Notes under the pieces: generated by a model | What the model saw: the letters and a program-made list of their open reading frames with translations, nothing else | The model's database searches: none | Told to the model about the DNA's origin: nothing | Made by a program: the position numbers and the translations under genes | Assembly (NCBI GenBank): GCA_030549495.1 | Contig: JAUIRK010001051.1 | Span: 1-64,000 of the forward strand | DNA: 64,000 bases | DNA from: Nectonema munidae | Taxonomy: Eukaryota; Nematomorpha; Nectonematoida; Nectonematidae | Direction: 5' to 3' | In this document: positions 20,713 through 30,210 of the stretch, one piece after another | Layout of the letters: every line of letters begins with the position of its first letter | Numbering within the stretch: the first letter of the stretch is position 1

Positions 20713-22867
20713 CAGACAATATAAATAAACTATATAAAAAAGATTGATAAGTAATGATGTCGCTTAGATTAGTGGGAAAGTGGCCAAGGGTTGAGGCGCA
20801 TGCATTGATAAGTTTGTGTCGGTGTGAGATGAAGAATGGGCAGAGGAAGGCGAGGTGATATCGTGTTTCGAAAAGTGCGTTGCAGAACCGACACGTCATG
20901 TTGTCTGCGAGTTTAATGCGAAAAAAGTAGGTTTTGCAGGGGCAATGACCCGAGAGCCACCTAATAATAGATCTCGATGGAGTGTATTTGTGGGAAGACC
21001 AAGATTGGTGTATGGTATTGATGTTTGATATGTGCGAAAGCAGGGTGTTTGTGGATTTGGTGAGGGAGTTTTGCCATTGGTTTTGAGTGTGCATGGAAAT
21101 GTTGCGTAGTAAGACGTTGGGGTGTACTGAGGTCAAATGTGTTATGCAGGGTCTTGATAAGGTTCTTTTAGCGAGATGGTCAACATGCAGGTTTTCATGT
21201 ATGTTGGAGTAAGCGGGGCACCAGAAAATGGAGACAGTGAAATGAGTGGAGAGGAGTCGTAGTTTTGAGAAAAAGATGGAAGCAAAGAAAGGAACGTTTT
21301 TGATAAGGTGTAGATCGCGCGTGATGTTCAAGGAGTCTGTATAGAAATGTATATGAGTGAAACGTGTGAAGATATTGATGTTTTGGGTGATCTGATCGCA
21401 TGAGGTGATTAAAGCTTGACATTCAGCATCATAAGTTGTAGTTAAATGATTTAGAGGAGAGCTTGTAGAAAAAAAGGGAGATAGAGAGGCGCCTGCATAA
21501 AAAGGGGTGGCGATAGCGCATTTTTGCAATGATTTGTAAGAGTCTGTGAAGATTCTCAGGGTCGGAGCAATGTCTGAGTTTTTTAACTGTTTAGCGGCGA
21601 GAGATTTGTTTGTGTGGGTAGTGATAGCAAAAGGAAGGGGCAAAGAGGGATGTACTAATCTGGTGGGGTGTACCTTAGTTTGTATGAGGTAACGGTGCGA
21701 AGTGGGAAGTGATGTGTGAAGAAGTTTCGTGTGAGGGTGTGATGCGTTCAGTGGACGATGTGAATGGGAGGCTGAAGATGGGGGAAGTAGAGATTTGTAT
21801 GTGCAAATGTAGCGTCTGATGAAGGTGTCTTTCAGTTGGATTAAAAGTGGTATGCAGTTCAGTGTGATTTCTAGAATAGATGTTGGGGTTGTGCGATAAG
21901 CTTTCGAGATAGTTAATAGACTGAGTCTATGGATTTTGAATAAATATGTAAGAGTGGATGGGTCAGCGAGCGATGAGCCCCATGAGAGGATGCCGTATTG
22001 AATTACCGGAAGTATGAGAGATTTGTAGGTGAATAAAGAATGATGGATACTTAGACCCCATTTGTATGAGATTGCTTGTCTTAGTTGGAACAGAATCTGT
22101 GATAATTTGATGTAGGTGTTTTTGAAGTGTGTGGACCATTTCATGTTTGTTTGATAGGTAAGACCTAGATACTTGATAGTGGTTGCGGGTTGAATGAGGG
22201 TGTTATGATTGGTAAGCAAAGGTAGATGTGGGGAGTGTTTGCGAGTGAAATGAATTAGCGTGGTTTTGGATGTGTTGAAAGATATTTTTAGCGAGGTGGC
22301 GGTGAAGTTCAGGATGTTGAAAAGTGAGGCGATATTCTGGAGATTTTCGTGTTGTGTGTTTGCTGAGAAAGAAAAGAGAAGATCGTCGGAGTAGCACTGG
22401 GAAAAGTGAGATTTGGATTCGAGGAGATCTAGGAGAGGATTGATGAGAATGAGCCAGAGGATGTCAGAGAGGCAGCCTCCTTGGGGAGTGGAGAAAGAGA
22501 GTGTATGAACTGCGCGGATGGATTTTTTGCGGAAGATTAAGCAGCGGTTTTGTAGGTAGTTGCTGATTAGCTTGATTATGTAGGGTGGGTATTTTTTGAG
22601 ATGCATGTTGAGAATGATGGCGAGGTGCCAGGCGCTGTTGAATGCGTTATCGATGTCGAGGAAAAGGACTGATGCAGTCTTTTGGGATGCTATGGAGTGT
22701 TCTAAATACTCGGTCAGTTTGGAGAGAGCTGACTCCGTATTCCTGTGCGGGAGATATGCAAACTGTGATGGGTGTATGAGGTTGTTTTGTGATATATAAT
22801 GAATCAGCCTTTTGCGGATTACTTTTTCTAATAGCTTGCCTAAAACAGGGAGGGTAGTGATTGGTCG
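20696..22867 (-). CDS. LINE reverse transcriptase, RNase H and CCHC domain (partial)
   Basis: The frame is open from 22867 to the stop at 20696-20698, about 720 codons. An ATG at 22606 lies inside the reverse transcriptase domain and is not a real start. Just upstream of it is motif A (VLFLDIDNAFNSAW, about 22630-22670). Counting from that Met, PQGG is at 41-44 and the catalytic motif is YSDD at 72-75 instead of the commoner YADD. YGILSWG at 204-210 marks the end of the reverse transcriptase. RNase H spans about 350-482 with Asp355, Glu395, Asp424 and Asp476 in the expected places. A zinc motif follows at Cys572, Cys575, His584 and Cys589. An in-frame TGA at 22868-22870 lies where other LINEs read RPI after the palm entry, so the copy is defective. 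Confidence 0.9.
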   Translation of the reverse strand, partial: RPITTLPVLGKLLEKVIRKRLIHYISQNNLIHPSQFAYLPHRNTESALSKLTEYLEHSIASQKTASVLFLDIDNAFNSAWHLAIILNMHLKKYPPYIIKLISNYLQNRCLIFRKKSIRAVHTLSFSTPQGGCLSDILWLILINPLLDLLESKSHFSQCYSDDLLFSFSANTQHENLQNIASLFNILNFTATSLKISFNTSKTTLIHFTRKHSPHLPLLTNHNTLIQPATTIKYLGLTYQTNMKWSTHFKNTYIKLSQILFQLRQAISYKWGLSIHHSLFTYKSLILPVIQYGILSWGSSLADPSTLTYLFKIHRLSLLTISKAYRTTPTSILEITLNCIPLLIQLKDTFIRRYICTYKSLLPPSSASHSHRPLNASHPHTKLLHTSLPTSHRYLIQTKVHPTRLVHPSLPLPFAITTHTNKSLAAKQLKNSDIAPTLRIFTDSYKSLQKCAIATPFYAGASLSPFFSTSSPLNHLTTTYDAECQALITSCDQITQNINIFTRFTHIHFYTDSLNITRDLHLIKNVPFFASIFFSKLRLLSTHFTVSIFWCPAYSNIHENLHVDHLAKRTLSRPCITHLTSVHPNVLLRNISMHTQNQWQNSLTKSTNTLLSHISNINTIHQSWSSHKYTPSRSIIRWLSGHCPCKTYFFRIKLADNMTCRFCNALFETRYHLAFLCPFFISHRHKLINACASTLGHFPTNLSDIITYQSFLYSLFILSALIYF

Positions 22868-23226
22868 TCAGTTTTTTAGATGTGAGGGTTCTCTGTGAGG
22901 TTTAGGCAGAAAGAGGAGTTTGCTTATTTTCCATATTGATGGAAAAGAGGAGTTTGATAAGCATGCGTTGTATATGTGGAGTAGATTGGTATGTAAAAGG
23001 TGAAATGATTTTTTAATGTGGGTTGCGGTGATTGTGTCGTGGCTGGGAGCTGATTTTGGTCCGAGTGAGTTTACCGCCTGAGATAACTCTCTTAGTGTGA
23101 TGGGAGGGAAATGGGAGGGGTTTAGCGATGATGTTAGTTTTTGCGAGAGTAAGCGTTGGGCAGCATGGTATGGATCATCGTTGTGGGGATTGTCGGCGGG
23201 AAAAATAGACGAAAGAAAAGGCGGGT
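22868..23226 (-). pseudogene. LINE reverse transcriptase N-terminal part (broken)
   Basis: In the same frame as the downstream segment, this stretch reads ITLRELSQAVNSLGPKSAP and then WKISKLLFLPKPHREPSH, the usual lead-in to a LINE reverse transcriptase (a K-S/A-P-G-like block and the x-LKPG-like block). The frame continues upstream to about 23280, where it meets the endonuclease-linker segment in another frame at a homopolymer run. The region is disrupted by the TGA at 22868-22870. Confidence 0.75.
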
Positions 23227-23895
23227 TTATGAGGATTGTGTTAGTGTCTGTGTGGGATAGAAGGGAGATTTGAAGGATGTTTTTTTACTTTCGTGAGTGT
23301 GTTGATTATGGGACAGGGGTTGGACGATGAATTGGAAGTGAAATTGATCCAAGCATCTCGTTTCGCTTTTTTTTAGGGAGCGAAGGTAGAGATGTCGGAT
23401 ACTTGAGTACAGAGAAATGTTAGATGAAGAGGGATCTTTTCTTAAATTTTTTAGAGCGTGACGCAAGGTTTTCTTTTGTTGGTTTAAGGCTGAGGTCCAG
23501 AAGTATGCATGTTTCCTTCTGGAAAAGGGGTTAGAAGGTGTGGACAGGTTGATGGCAGAAGAAAGTGTGTTATTGATTTTGAGAGCAGCAGCTTCTATCT
23601 CGGTGGTTGAGGATAGCGCGGGTATGGATTCAGGTAACTGGGTTACAAGTGTTCGCAAAAATGTGCACCAGAGAGTGTGCTTTGCAGATGTTGTTAGGGC
23701 GCGCGTATGGAAAATTGGGGTAAAATCAATCTGGAAAGTGATGTAGTGGTGATCAGATGCGGATGGTTGGTCGGAGATGGTCCAGTTAAAAATGAGATTG
23801 TGTGTGTTTGGTGACGCTAGAGTGATGTCGATGTGAGAGGAAATTAAGTTGTTCTGAACGATTTTAAAGAAGGTAGGATTTTTGTGTCGTCGCAT
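23227..23895 (-). pseudogene. LINE endonuclease C-terminal part and linker
   Basis: The N-terminal half reads NPTFFK, SSHIDITLASPN and SDQPSASDHHYITFQI. These fit the last motifs of an AP endonuclease: PTF, then S-x-ID-LT, then SDH with the catalytic histidine. The rest is the basic linker typical before the reverse transcriptase (KHAYFWTSALNQQKKTLRHA). The frame closes near 23227 and shifts relative to the reverse transcriptase frame around the T run at about 23281. Upstream it also shifts against the segment at 23896-24062. Confidence 0.78.
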
Positions 23896-24062
23896 ATTCG
23901 TAGGTTATGTTGTGTGATAAAAGATAGGGATTCAACGCCGCGCATGTTTTCCTTATGGTCCCAAAGAAAATTTTCCAAGTCCAAAGAAAAAGTTTTGATA
24001 TCCCACCTACCAACAAACAGAACAAGGTGTTTAAAATAATTTGATTTCCTATGGGGCATCAA
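23896..24062 (-). pseudogene. LINE endonuclease middle part, truncation point
   Basis: The minus-strand frame reads DLENFLWDHKENMRGVESL and SFITQHNLRICDD. This corresponds to the GDFN-x-W...RG-x-L...NL-x-x-N block of LINE endonucleases, but with the GDFN motif altered to LENF. Upstream of about 24062 the resemblance stops and the base composition changes, which marks the 5' truncation. Confidence 0.6.
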
Positions 24063-25686
24063 ATTATGGAGTATTTTTTTAAATTTATTTTATTAATATT
24101 TTTTTATCCTGTTTTTATATGATTTTTTTTTATCTTAACTTCACAAGTATATATATTTTTTTGCTAATTTATCTGTTTTATAGCATGTTATATTGCATAA
24201 TTTTCAAATTATGGTTTTTACTGTGTATAAAAATTTAATTAAAAATTTTTTGTTTATTGAATTTATACGTTTCTTAGTATATAAAACTTATAAATAATTC
24301 ATTTTTAATGATATAGTTTCCTAATCCAATTCGTATTTTGGTACTTAATCTAATATTTTGTTTCGTTAGGGCTTTAGTGTAGGAGTCGTAATTCTATAAA
24401 TGCTAGGATTAGAAGGAAAGTTTTTAGTTGGAAATATAATTTTCAACTCGGACCCGTAAGATTAAATATTTTAACATATTTTTCTCTCCGTTCTGTATGA
24501 TTTTTTATATACGTCATCTATAAGATTTAGGCAGAACTGTTGGATTACTTTTTCTTTTGAATTTAATTGTAAAGTCTATTTTTTTAGAATGTATTATTAA
24601 TTAAAAATATTAGTAAAACTTCTGATATTACAGATCTTTTTCCAATAATTGATCTCTGACGATTACTCTATAAATAATGTCACGATACAATTTTTTTAAG
24701 TTTTCTTATAAATAATCTTTATTTCTTTTAAAAAGTTAAAGAATTGCAACTAGGAGCGTAGCCAGATTTTAGAAAGTGCCATAAAAATTTCATCTGTGCT
24801 AAAATGTGTTTTTTTATAGATATTAAAACAAGTAGATTTTTCCAGGGAAGGGGTTGAATCTTTATCAAGGTCTCATGTTCTGATCAGAGGCTTAGCTAGG
24901 GTAGGACAAATGGCCAACCTCTGCTCTCTTTGATAAAACTTCTGTTCTGGTAAATTTAATTATGATAGCAAAAATGTTAAGGTATTTTAATATCTATAAA
25001 TAAATCATAAATTTAAAAAAAGTGTGAATTTACGAAGCAAAAATATGTTCTCATATTTTTGAAAACAATATTTTGTTTTCATTTTATTACAAGATAGCCT
25101 GGCCTTAAAAATTCTATGTATGTTTGCCACGACTTTTCTTTGCAAGCAAATTTTTTAAGAAATGAATAAATAAGTCAAAGAACAGAACAAGACTAACAAA
25201 TGATAAAATAAATACTATTTTGACAGTTCCTGCTGCTACAAATGTTACTCTTCATTTTGACAAAATTGTTAAGGAGAGATGTCAAGTTTCTGGAAACTCG
25301 TACAACAAAAATTAAAAATAAAAACTCCATTCAAACCTTCTTAATGCTTTTTAAATAATTTATTCTCTCATTGTTGGTTTTAAAATATGATATTATGATT
25401 ATGTGTGTCGTTTGAATCCTAGGGTTTTTATCCGGCCCGCAAGAGTTGTAAATATTGGAAATGCGACCTGCCCCTTAAAAGTTTTTAGTTTAAAAGTCTT
25501 CCCTAAATGTAAAACTCACTAAATTTAATATCCATGGAAAAACCTATATATGAATAACACATTTTGATTGACTATATCCATCCGTCTTAAGCTATATTAT
25601 GTATATAATACTTCAAATTTATCGTCTCCAAGAAAAATACTGATAGTAAAATTTAGATGCAAAAATTATATGAAGTAAATCTCTAC
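24063..25686. other. AT-rich region without a recognised gene
   Basis: No coding region is supported. Two short segments, GGAGCGTAGCCAGATTTTAG near 24754 and GGCTTAGCTAGGGTAGGAC near 24889, resemble the worn CAGTGGCGTAGCCAGG-type ends of small DNA transposons. They are too decayed to delimit. Confidence 0.6.
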
Positions 25687-25690
25687 TTAA

Positions 25691-25821
25691 CCAATTTACG
25701 GCCAATGTTCCTATTTTGGAACATAAGTAATTTCATCTTCGTCTGCTTTTTTCAATGACTTTGAATATAAATCGTCTGCGTTTTTTTTAGATATCGTCTG
25801 CTTTGCTTGGCTTTAAATGGG
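25691..25821. mobile_element. piggyBac-type miniature element, 131 bp, TTAA-flanked
   Basis: TTAA lies on both sides (25687-25690 and 25822-25825). The left end reads CCAATTTACGGCCAA and the right end, on the minus strand, CCCATTTAAAGCCAA, giving about 15-bp imperfect inverted termini. Inside are a short hairpin, GTTCCTATTTTGGAAC, and three spaced copies of GCAGACGA (minus strand). A TTAA target and CCC/CCN termini are the signature of piggyBac-type elements. It has no coding capacity. Confidence 0.68.
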
Positions 25822-25989
25822 TTAATATTTTCGTGTATTATTTTACGGTTCGGGTGATGTAATATCTAACATAAATTGAGTGATAGATCATTTCTTTTGT
25901 CAGTTAAAATTTTACTCTAGAAATTATATAATTTGTATTAGATAAAAGACTCTTTTTCATTGAACTAAATAGTGACGTTGGTCATTTAC

Positions 25990-26118
25990 CATTTCGTGAT
26001 CAGAAAAATCAGACGATATTTGCTAAAAAGCAGAAGATTCATATACAAAACTATTTAAAAAAGCTGACGAAGTTAAAATTGTTTATGTATCATATATGAT
26101 ACACTGTTCACGAAAGGG
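25990..26118. mobile_element. piggyBac-type miniature element, about 129 bp
   Basis: The right flank is TTAA (26119-26122) and the left flank is TTAC. The left end is CATTTCGTGATCAG and the right end on the minus strand CCCTTTCGTGAACAG. It shares ATCAGACGATAT and AAGCAGAAGATT with the macro-repeat fragment at 7075-7165, and its right terminus with the element at 58364. A perfect palindrome, GTATCATATATGATAC, lies near the right end. Confidence 0.62.
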
Positions 26119-26122
26119 TTAA

Positions 26123-26489
26123 CTGGTTGTCATAATAGGCTCAGAGCAGGGCTAATAAAATCCATTTTTGTTTCCACTCAAAAAGGCCTCACCGTTGCAT
26201 TTTTAATCAATTTGGCATATATTTGTCATCTTTTTTGAAGTTTTTGCTTAATAAAAGTCTGTTTTTATTCACTAAGTCCATCGAGTCATTTTTTCTTTAG
26301 GTCATTAAAAGCACATTTTTTATTTTTGCTTTCGTATCAGAATTGTCAGCGATTTTTGAGTAAAAGTAGCAAAAGATTAACTTTATTAAAAAATAAAACT
26401 TTCATTTTTATTTTTTTTATTTTATAAAAAATAACAAAAATTAACTTTTTTATAAATTTTTAATTCCATTTTACATCTTTGAGAGTAAT
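26123..26489. other. AT-rich region with a dispersed-repeat relative
   Basis: The part 26281-26380 contains CACATTTTTTATTTTTGCTT and TTGTCAGCGATTTTTGAG, which resemble the arm repeat in the 7.2-kb unit (2345-2420). No gene is supported. Confidence 0.5.
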
Positions 26490-27110
26490 TCTTTTTGACA
26501 AATTTTTGTTAGTCAAATGTTTCTCTTGTAATTGTTCTATTGCTGAGTTTCGCAAAATAAAAAATTGTCTACCAGGTTCTTGTCATATACAAAATTGTGT
26601 TGTACGTAACACAAGGCTGAGATAAGTTTGCAGCATGCATCGTTTCATCAATCTGGGCAAAAAAGTTGAAAATCTAATTCCGAATCAATAAAACCACGTT
26701 TGACATGTCATCAGACATCTCTCTTATTAGCCTTCTAACGGTATTGTTTAACAGGAAGATATGTTTCAACTTTACAACTTCAGAACTTCTTAGCACATTT
26801 AATATATCTTTGCAGCAAGGTAATATCAACTGTTCTCCTATGTTGTGGGACTATTTGACAACAGATATTTTTTTGAAACTTTTCAAATCATACTTAATAT
26901 TTTGCAAAAACATTCCCATGTTATTTATCAAACATGAATTTGTGGAATCGTTCAGCCAATAATTTTGTTTACCTAACTCGTGTGCTTCACTAGTAGCGTA
27001 AGCTTCACTTGACGGGCTTTAAAAAAGTGGTTGCCAACATTTCAGAACACAAAGGACACTTATGTTCCTCTTCTCAAGCAAACTTTATTGCAGTAAAACT
27101 AAAATGTGAG
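26490..27110 (-). pseudogene. hAT transposase remnant, ZBED5-like group
   Basis: On the minus strand, starting near 27110, the residues HFSFTAI, then EEEHKCPLCSEMLATTFLKP, fit the BED zinc finger of ZBED5/FAM200-type hAT proteins, which has a C-x-x-C followed by a Met-Lys-Pro block. Further on come LILPCCKDILNVLRSSEVVK, IFLLNNTVRRLIREMSDDM and FAQIDETMHAANLSQ. These correspond to the conserved SNNTV-x-R-I-x-DM and ALQLDEST segments, the second holding the first catalytic Asp region. Several frame changes and stops separate the pieces and the remainder is lost below 26490, so the gene is long dead. The assignment rests on motif order and is fairly secure. Confidence 0.75.
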
Positions 27111-28400
27111 TCGTCATATTTCATTTTTTAGCCATGCACATTTACAAATTAGGTCTGAAAAGCAATTAAAACAAGTGATTTATTTGCAAAAATAACAAAT
27201 GGCCCAATATGGGTGCAATATTTTGCGAAAAACAATCTGTGGAAGTATAACGTTGGGTAATAATGGTGGTGTGTTCATTGAACAAAAATTATTTAATAAA
27301 AAATTTTGAAAATTATATAAAAAAAAAGTTCGCCCCCCTAAAAATTTTGAGGATGTGCGCCCGTGGCCCGAAATGGCTATGGCGACGTTATTGTACCACC
27401 TTCGTAAATACATACTTCGTAATTACTAACATAGCATTCGGGAAGATGAGTCGTTTTATCAATATTATAGGGCCTACTGTCTCACTTTTTAATTAACAAC
27501 ATGAAGCTAATTTTTTAATTAAAAAACCAAATTACTTTTAACTGTCCTAGTGATATCATGTGTTTTATATACAAAATTGACATCATTCAAAGCGTGTGAG
27601 AATAAACTTTTAGCACGCATATATATAAATGATATCCTTGCTACTACTACATATGATATGAGAGATACACGATATAATGCTAGAGGCGGATGTAAGGTCA
27701 ACACTAAAATTAGGTATAATAGCGATTTATCCTTATACCCTTCTATGTGGTGTAGGTGTATATATACATGGTATGTGTTCATGTTGTTACGTTGTGGAAA
27801 TACGATTTGTTTGTTTAGCAATGTTTTTAAAGTTTTACGATTTCATCATGCATTTTGTTCTGCAGAGTAGAGAATTTTTTAAATGCAATTAAATTTTATT
27901 ATTCTTTATGAAAAATTACCATTAAACTCTTAACTTTAAAAGCGCGGTATGGATTTTGGAAATTTTTATTACTTTAATATTCTGAGTTGAGTAATATCTT
28001 CATCAAACTCATCATCATGAACCGCATCATGGTCTAAACAACATCATCCCACTACTTCAACATCATCGACTTTTAAATACCTAATGAATGTGATTAAGAT
28101 GATTTCATGTAAAATTGTGAGCAACAAAATGTAGATGGATAGAAGAGATGTCTTTACTTCATCTAAATACCTTTTCCTTCCATTTTAGGTCATGGTTTAT
28201 CCGTGTTGTTGTCTCTCACGCAACATTTTTACTTTTAATCGTCTTTCATGCTCTATGCTATCTATACACACTCTTAATCATTTTTAATTCTCCTTAGAAT
28301 AAATAGTATTTGTTTTATATGTAAGTTTTCTATTTAAAGCCTTTTGCTCTTTTTTTACGTATGTTTTACGTTATAAGGAGCAGGGGTCCTGCTTATCCTT
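27111..28400. other. Region without a recognised gene
   Basis: Several frames of 60-106 codons occur on both strands, but they overlap each other and match nothing I know. The segment 27325-27400 (GGCTATGGCGACG next to GGGCGCACATCC-type sequence on the minus strand) resembles the end of a worn DNA transposon. Repeated CATCATCATC-rich sequence occurs near 28008-28065. Confidence 0.55.
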
Positions 28401-28408
28401 AAAATTAT

Positions 28409-28615
28409 GGTACTTTTCTGTTATCTCACCCCCCCTCCCCCGCCCATTCTAAAAATTCTAAAATTGAAAGATAATATATATTGTATATTTATATAAAGTG
28501 AAATAATATGTCTCTGTTATCTCCTTCCCACTCTAACAAAAATTCAAAATGATATTATATAATAATCAGAGAAATGTTGATATCATTCACTAAAAGGAGA
28601 TAACAGAAAAGTACC
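28409..28615. mobile_element. 207-bp miniature element, GGTACTTT family, 8-bp target repeat
   Basis: The termini are perfect 19-bp inverted repeats: GGTACTTTTCTGTTATCTC on the left and its reverse complement on the right. The flanks AAAATTAT (28401-28408 and 28616-28623) are an exact 8-bp target duplication, as made by hAT or P-type transposases. It has no coding capacity. A second member lies at 61676-61909. Confidence 0.9.
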
Positions 28616-28624
28616 AAAATTATT

Positions 28625-28639
28625 TGGGGGGGGGGGGGG
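28625..28639. repeat. Poly-G tract
   Basis: A run of about 15 G residues follows directly after the target repeat of the miniature element. The other end of the element has C-rich sequence just inside. A long G run can form quadruplex structures and is also a common sequencing weak point. Confidence 0.8.
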
Positions 28640-29302
28640 ACTTTTTTATAATTTTCAAAATTTATTATAAGAGAATTTGTGCCTGAAAACACGTCTTTTA
28701 ATCGTATAAAAAAGATATGGAATTGAAAAAATCAAAATTATGGTGGAGCAAAAGGCTTTTTCACCCCCTTGAAATCACATGGAATGGAAGGGCTTCGCTT
28801 GATCGGTGGTTATAAAGAACTTCGATTTTTGCTGAAGAAAAATATCATTTGGCTTCGTTAACTGCTAACATTAATTGTTTTGAGATGGTGAGTGTATAAT
28901 TATATAAGAATAAACAGATTTGGTACCAAATATAGATGTGAAAAATGTTTCAATTCGGTTGATAAAATTCTGTATTTTTAAAAAATATAAAAAAAAACTA
29001 AAAAATCTTTATTATTGATTTAATATCGAAAATGATCTTGTTATGAATATTTCAAAGAACATCTTAGGAAAATAATTTTCACCTGTCTTTTATAAAATTT
29101 CATTATACTTTGAACAAATATACACGCCAATTCTAAATTAAAGAAAGTTTTAATACTTCAAAATGCCTCACTTTTAGGTTACCATGTCAAACGTTTATAT
29201 GTCAACACTCAATCTAGATGTTTAGAGAACAAGTTTTAAATATTACGCTACCCCAGAATCAGACTTTTGTAGATTGGAGTCAGAGCTAGATTTTTTTATG
29301 TG
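28640..29302. repeat. AT-rich region with a dispersed repeat
   Basis: Within it, GTGGAGCAAAAGGCTTTTTC and CACCCCCTTGAAATCACATG (about 28743-28783) recur in similar form at 43461-43502. The two sites therefore carry members of a repeat family. No gene is supported. Confidence 0.55.
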
Positions 29303-29459
29303 CAGTGAAACCTCGAATATCCGCCCCTTTAGTATTCGAATTTTCGCATATCCAAACATCTGACGTGCCTGCTTAAAGAAAGAAAAAACGAAGGAAATTC
29401 TCACGTATCCGAACAATTTTTTTGTTCCCGAGCCTGTTCGGATACTTGAGGTTCTAATG
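29303..29459. mobile_element. pogo/Tigger-type miniature element, about 157 bp
   Basis: The left end reads CAGTGAAACCTCGAATATCC. The right end on the minus strand reads CATTAGAACCTCAAGTATCC. These match the CAGT-x-x-AACCTC-type termini of pogo/Tigger elements and of the larger Tigger at 49795. The right flank is TA and the left flank TG, so the TA target repeat is worn. It has no coding capacity. Confidence 0.7.
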
Positions 29460-30002
29460 TACTTTCAATCGGAATCAGACTCGGATTTTGTAAGTACTTG
29501 GAACCGCAGTCTGACATTTTATCATGTGACTCGGCAGTCCTAGCTAACATGTACCCGTAAATCGTATTATGTTTGAAAGTATAAAAAAACTATAAAAATT
29601 AAAAAAAGGAAGATTTTTATAAGAAATCATATTTGGACTCGTATTACTTCTGTTACGAAGTGCATATTACATTTCAAATATTTTTATTCTGTTTACAATA
29701 CCTAACCCTTTGCCTATAAAATTTTAGACACAATATGTCATAAGTGACCGATGTAATAAAGATCGTTTGCATTATGTAAAGGGAAAATTGATTCAAAGAG
29801 AAAATCAGGCGATAAATCTTTGGAAATCAATGCCTAAATGTGTCAAAGATTAGAAAGTATGTATTTGTTGTATCCAATTAATTTTTATTGATTCTGTAAT
29901 GCAAAATGTTTCTTATATCAGGTATTTCTTTATAACCGACTTTATCATAAAATAAGTTTTACGCTATTTCATGTTTTCATGGCAAGAATGTAACGTTTTC
30001 GT
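29460..30002. other. Region without a recognised gene
   Basis: AT-rich. It contains degenerate GGAATCAGACTCGGA-type sequence near 29470, one of several scattered traces of a GGAGTCGGAGTC-like repeat in the window. No gene is supported. Confidence 0.6.
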
Positions 30003-30210
30003 CGGCAGATGGCTTAGCGGTGGGAGCGTAGAGTCTCGATCCAGTTGGCCTGGGTTCGATTCCCCATCGGGGCTATCTATACCATTGAACTTGTTGTTTT
30101 ATTTGGAAATGGAGCTCTAAACTCTGAAGAATCGTTACTAGTACTAATGCTAATGCGTGCTAAACGTTGACTCTCCTTTTCTCGGCTGTGATCTTCAACG
30201 CCAATATAAA
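30003..30210 (+). mobile_element. tRNA-derived SINE
   Basis: An A-box-like ATGGCTTAGCGGTGGGAGCG (from 30009) is followed 42 bp later by a B box, TGGGTTCGATTCC (30051-30063). The tRNA-like part ends GGGGCTATC and an unrelated tail follows to about 30210. The acceptor stem does not pair cleanly, so a functional tRNA is unlikely. The B-box region (GGTTCGAT, then GGCTA) resembles the SINE in the macro-repeat, so the two may be relatives. The 3' boundary is a guess. Confidence 0.6.

Larger units (their letters stand above)
20696..24062 (-). mobile_element. LINE (I/LOA/R1-like group), 5' truncated, ORF2 remnant
   Basis: Three adjoining minus-strand segments read, in order, as the end of an AP endonuclease domain, a linker, reverse transcriptase, RNase H and a CCHC zinc motif. 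This is the ORF2 layout of RNase H-bearing non-LTR retrotransposons (I, LOA and R1 clades). The 5' boundary near 24062 falls inside the endonuclease domain and the sequence beyond it is AT-rich, so the copy is truncated in the usual LINE manner. The coding strand is visibly richer in G+C than its surroundings. There is no poly(A) tail, and the exact 3' end is unclear because the minisatellite follows. Confidence 0.88.

Noticed and set aside
22596-22799. Plus-strand frames inside the LINE region (also 23540-23746)
   Set aside because: They are antisense shadows of the minus-strand LINE coding sequence.
27519-27892. Three overlapping frames of 71-106 codons on both strands
   Set aside because: They overlap one another, match no family and lie in low-complexity AT-rich DNA.
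30003-30075. A functional tRNA gene at the SINE
   Set aside because: The B box is good but the acceptor and anticodon arms do not pair, the boxes are spaced slightly too far apart and an unrelated tail follows.
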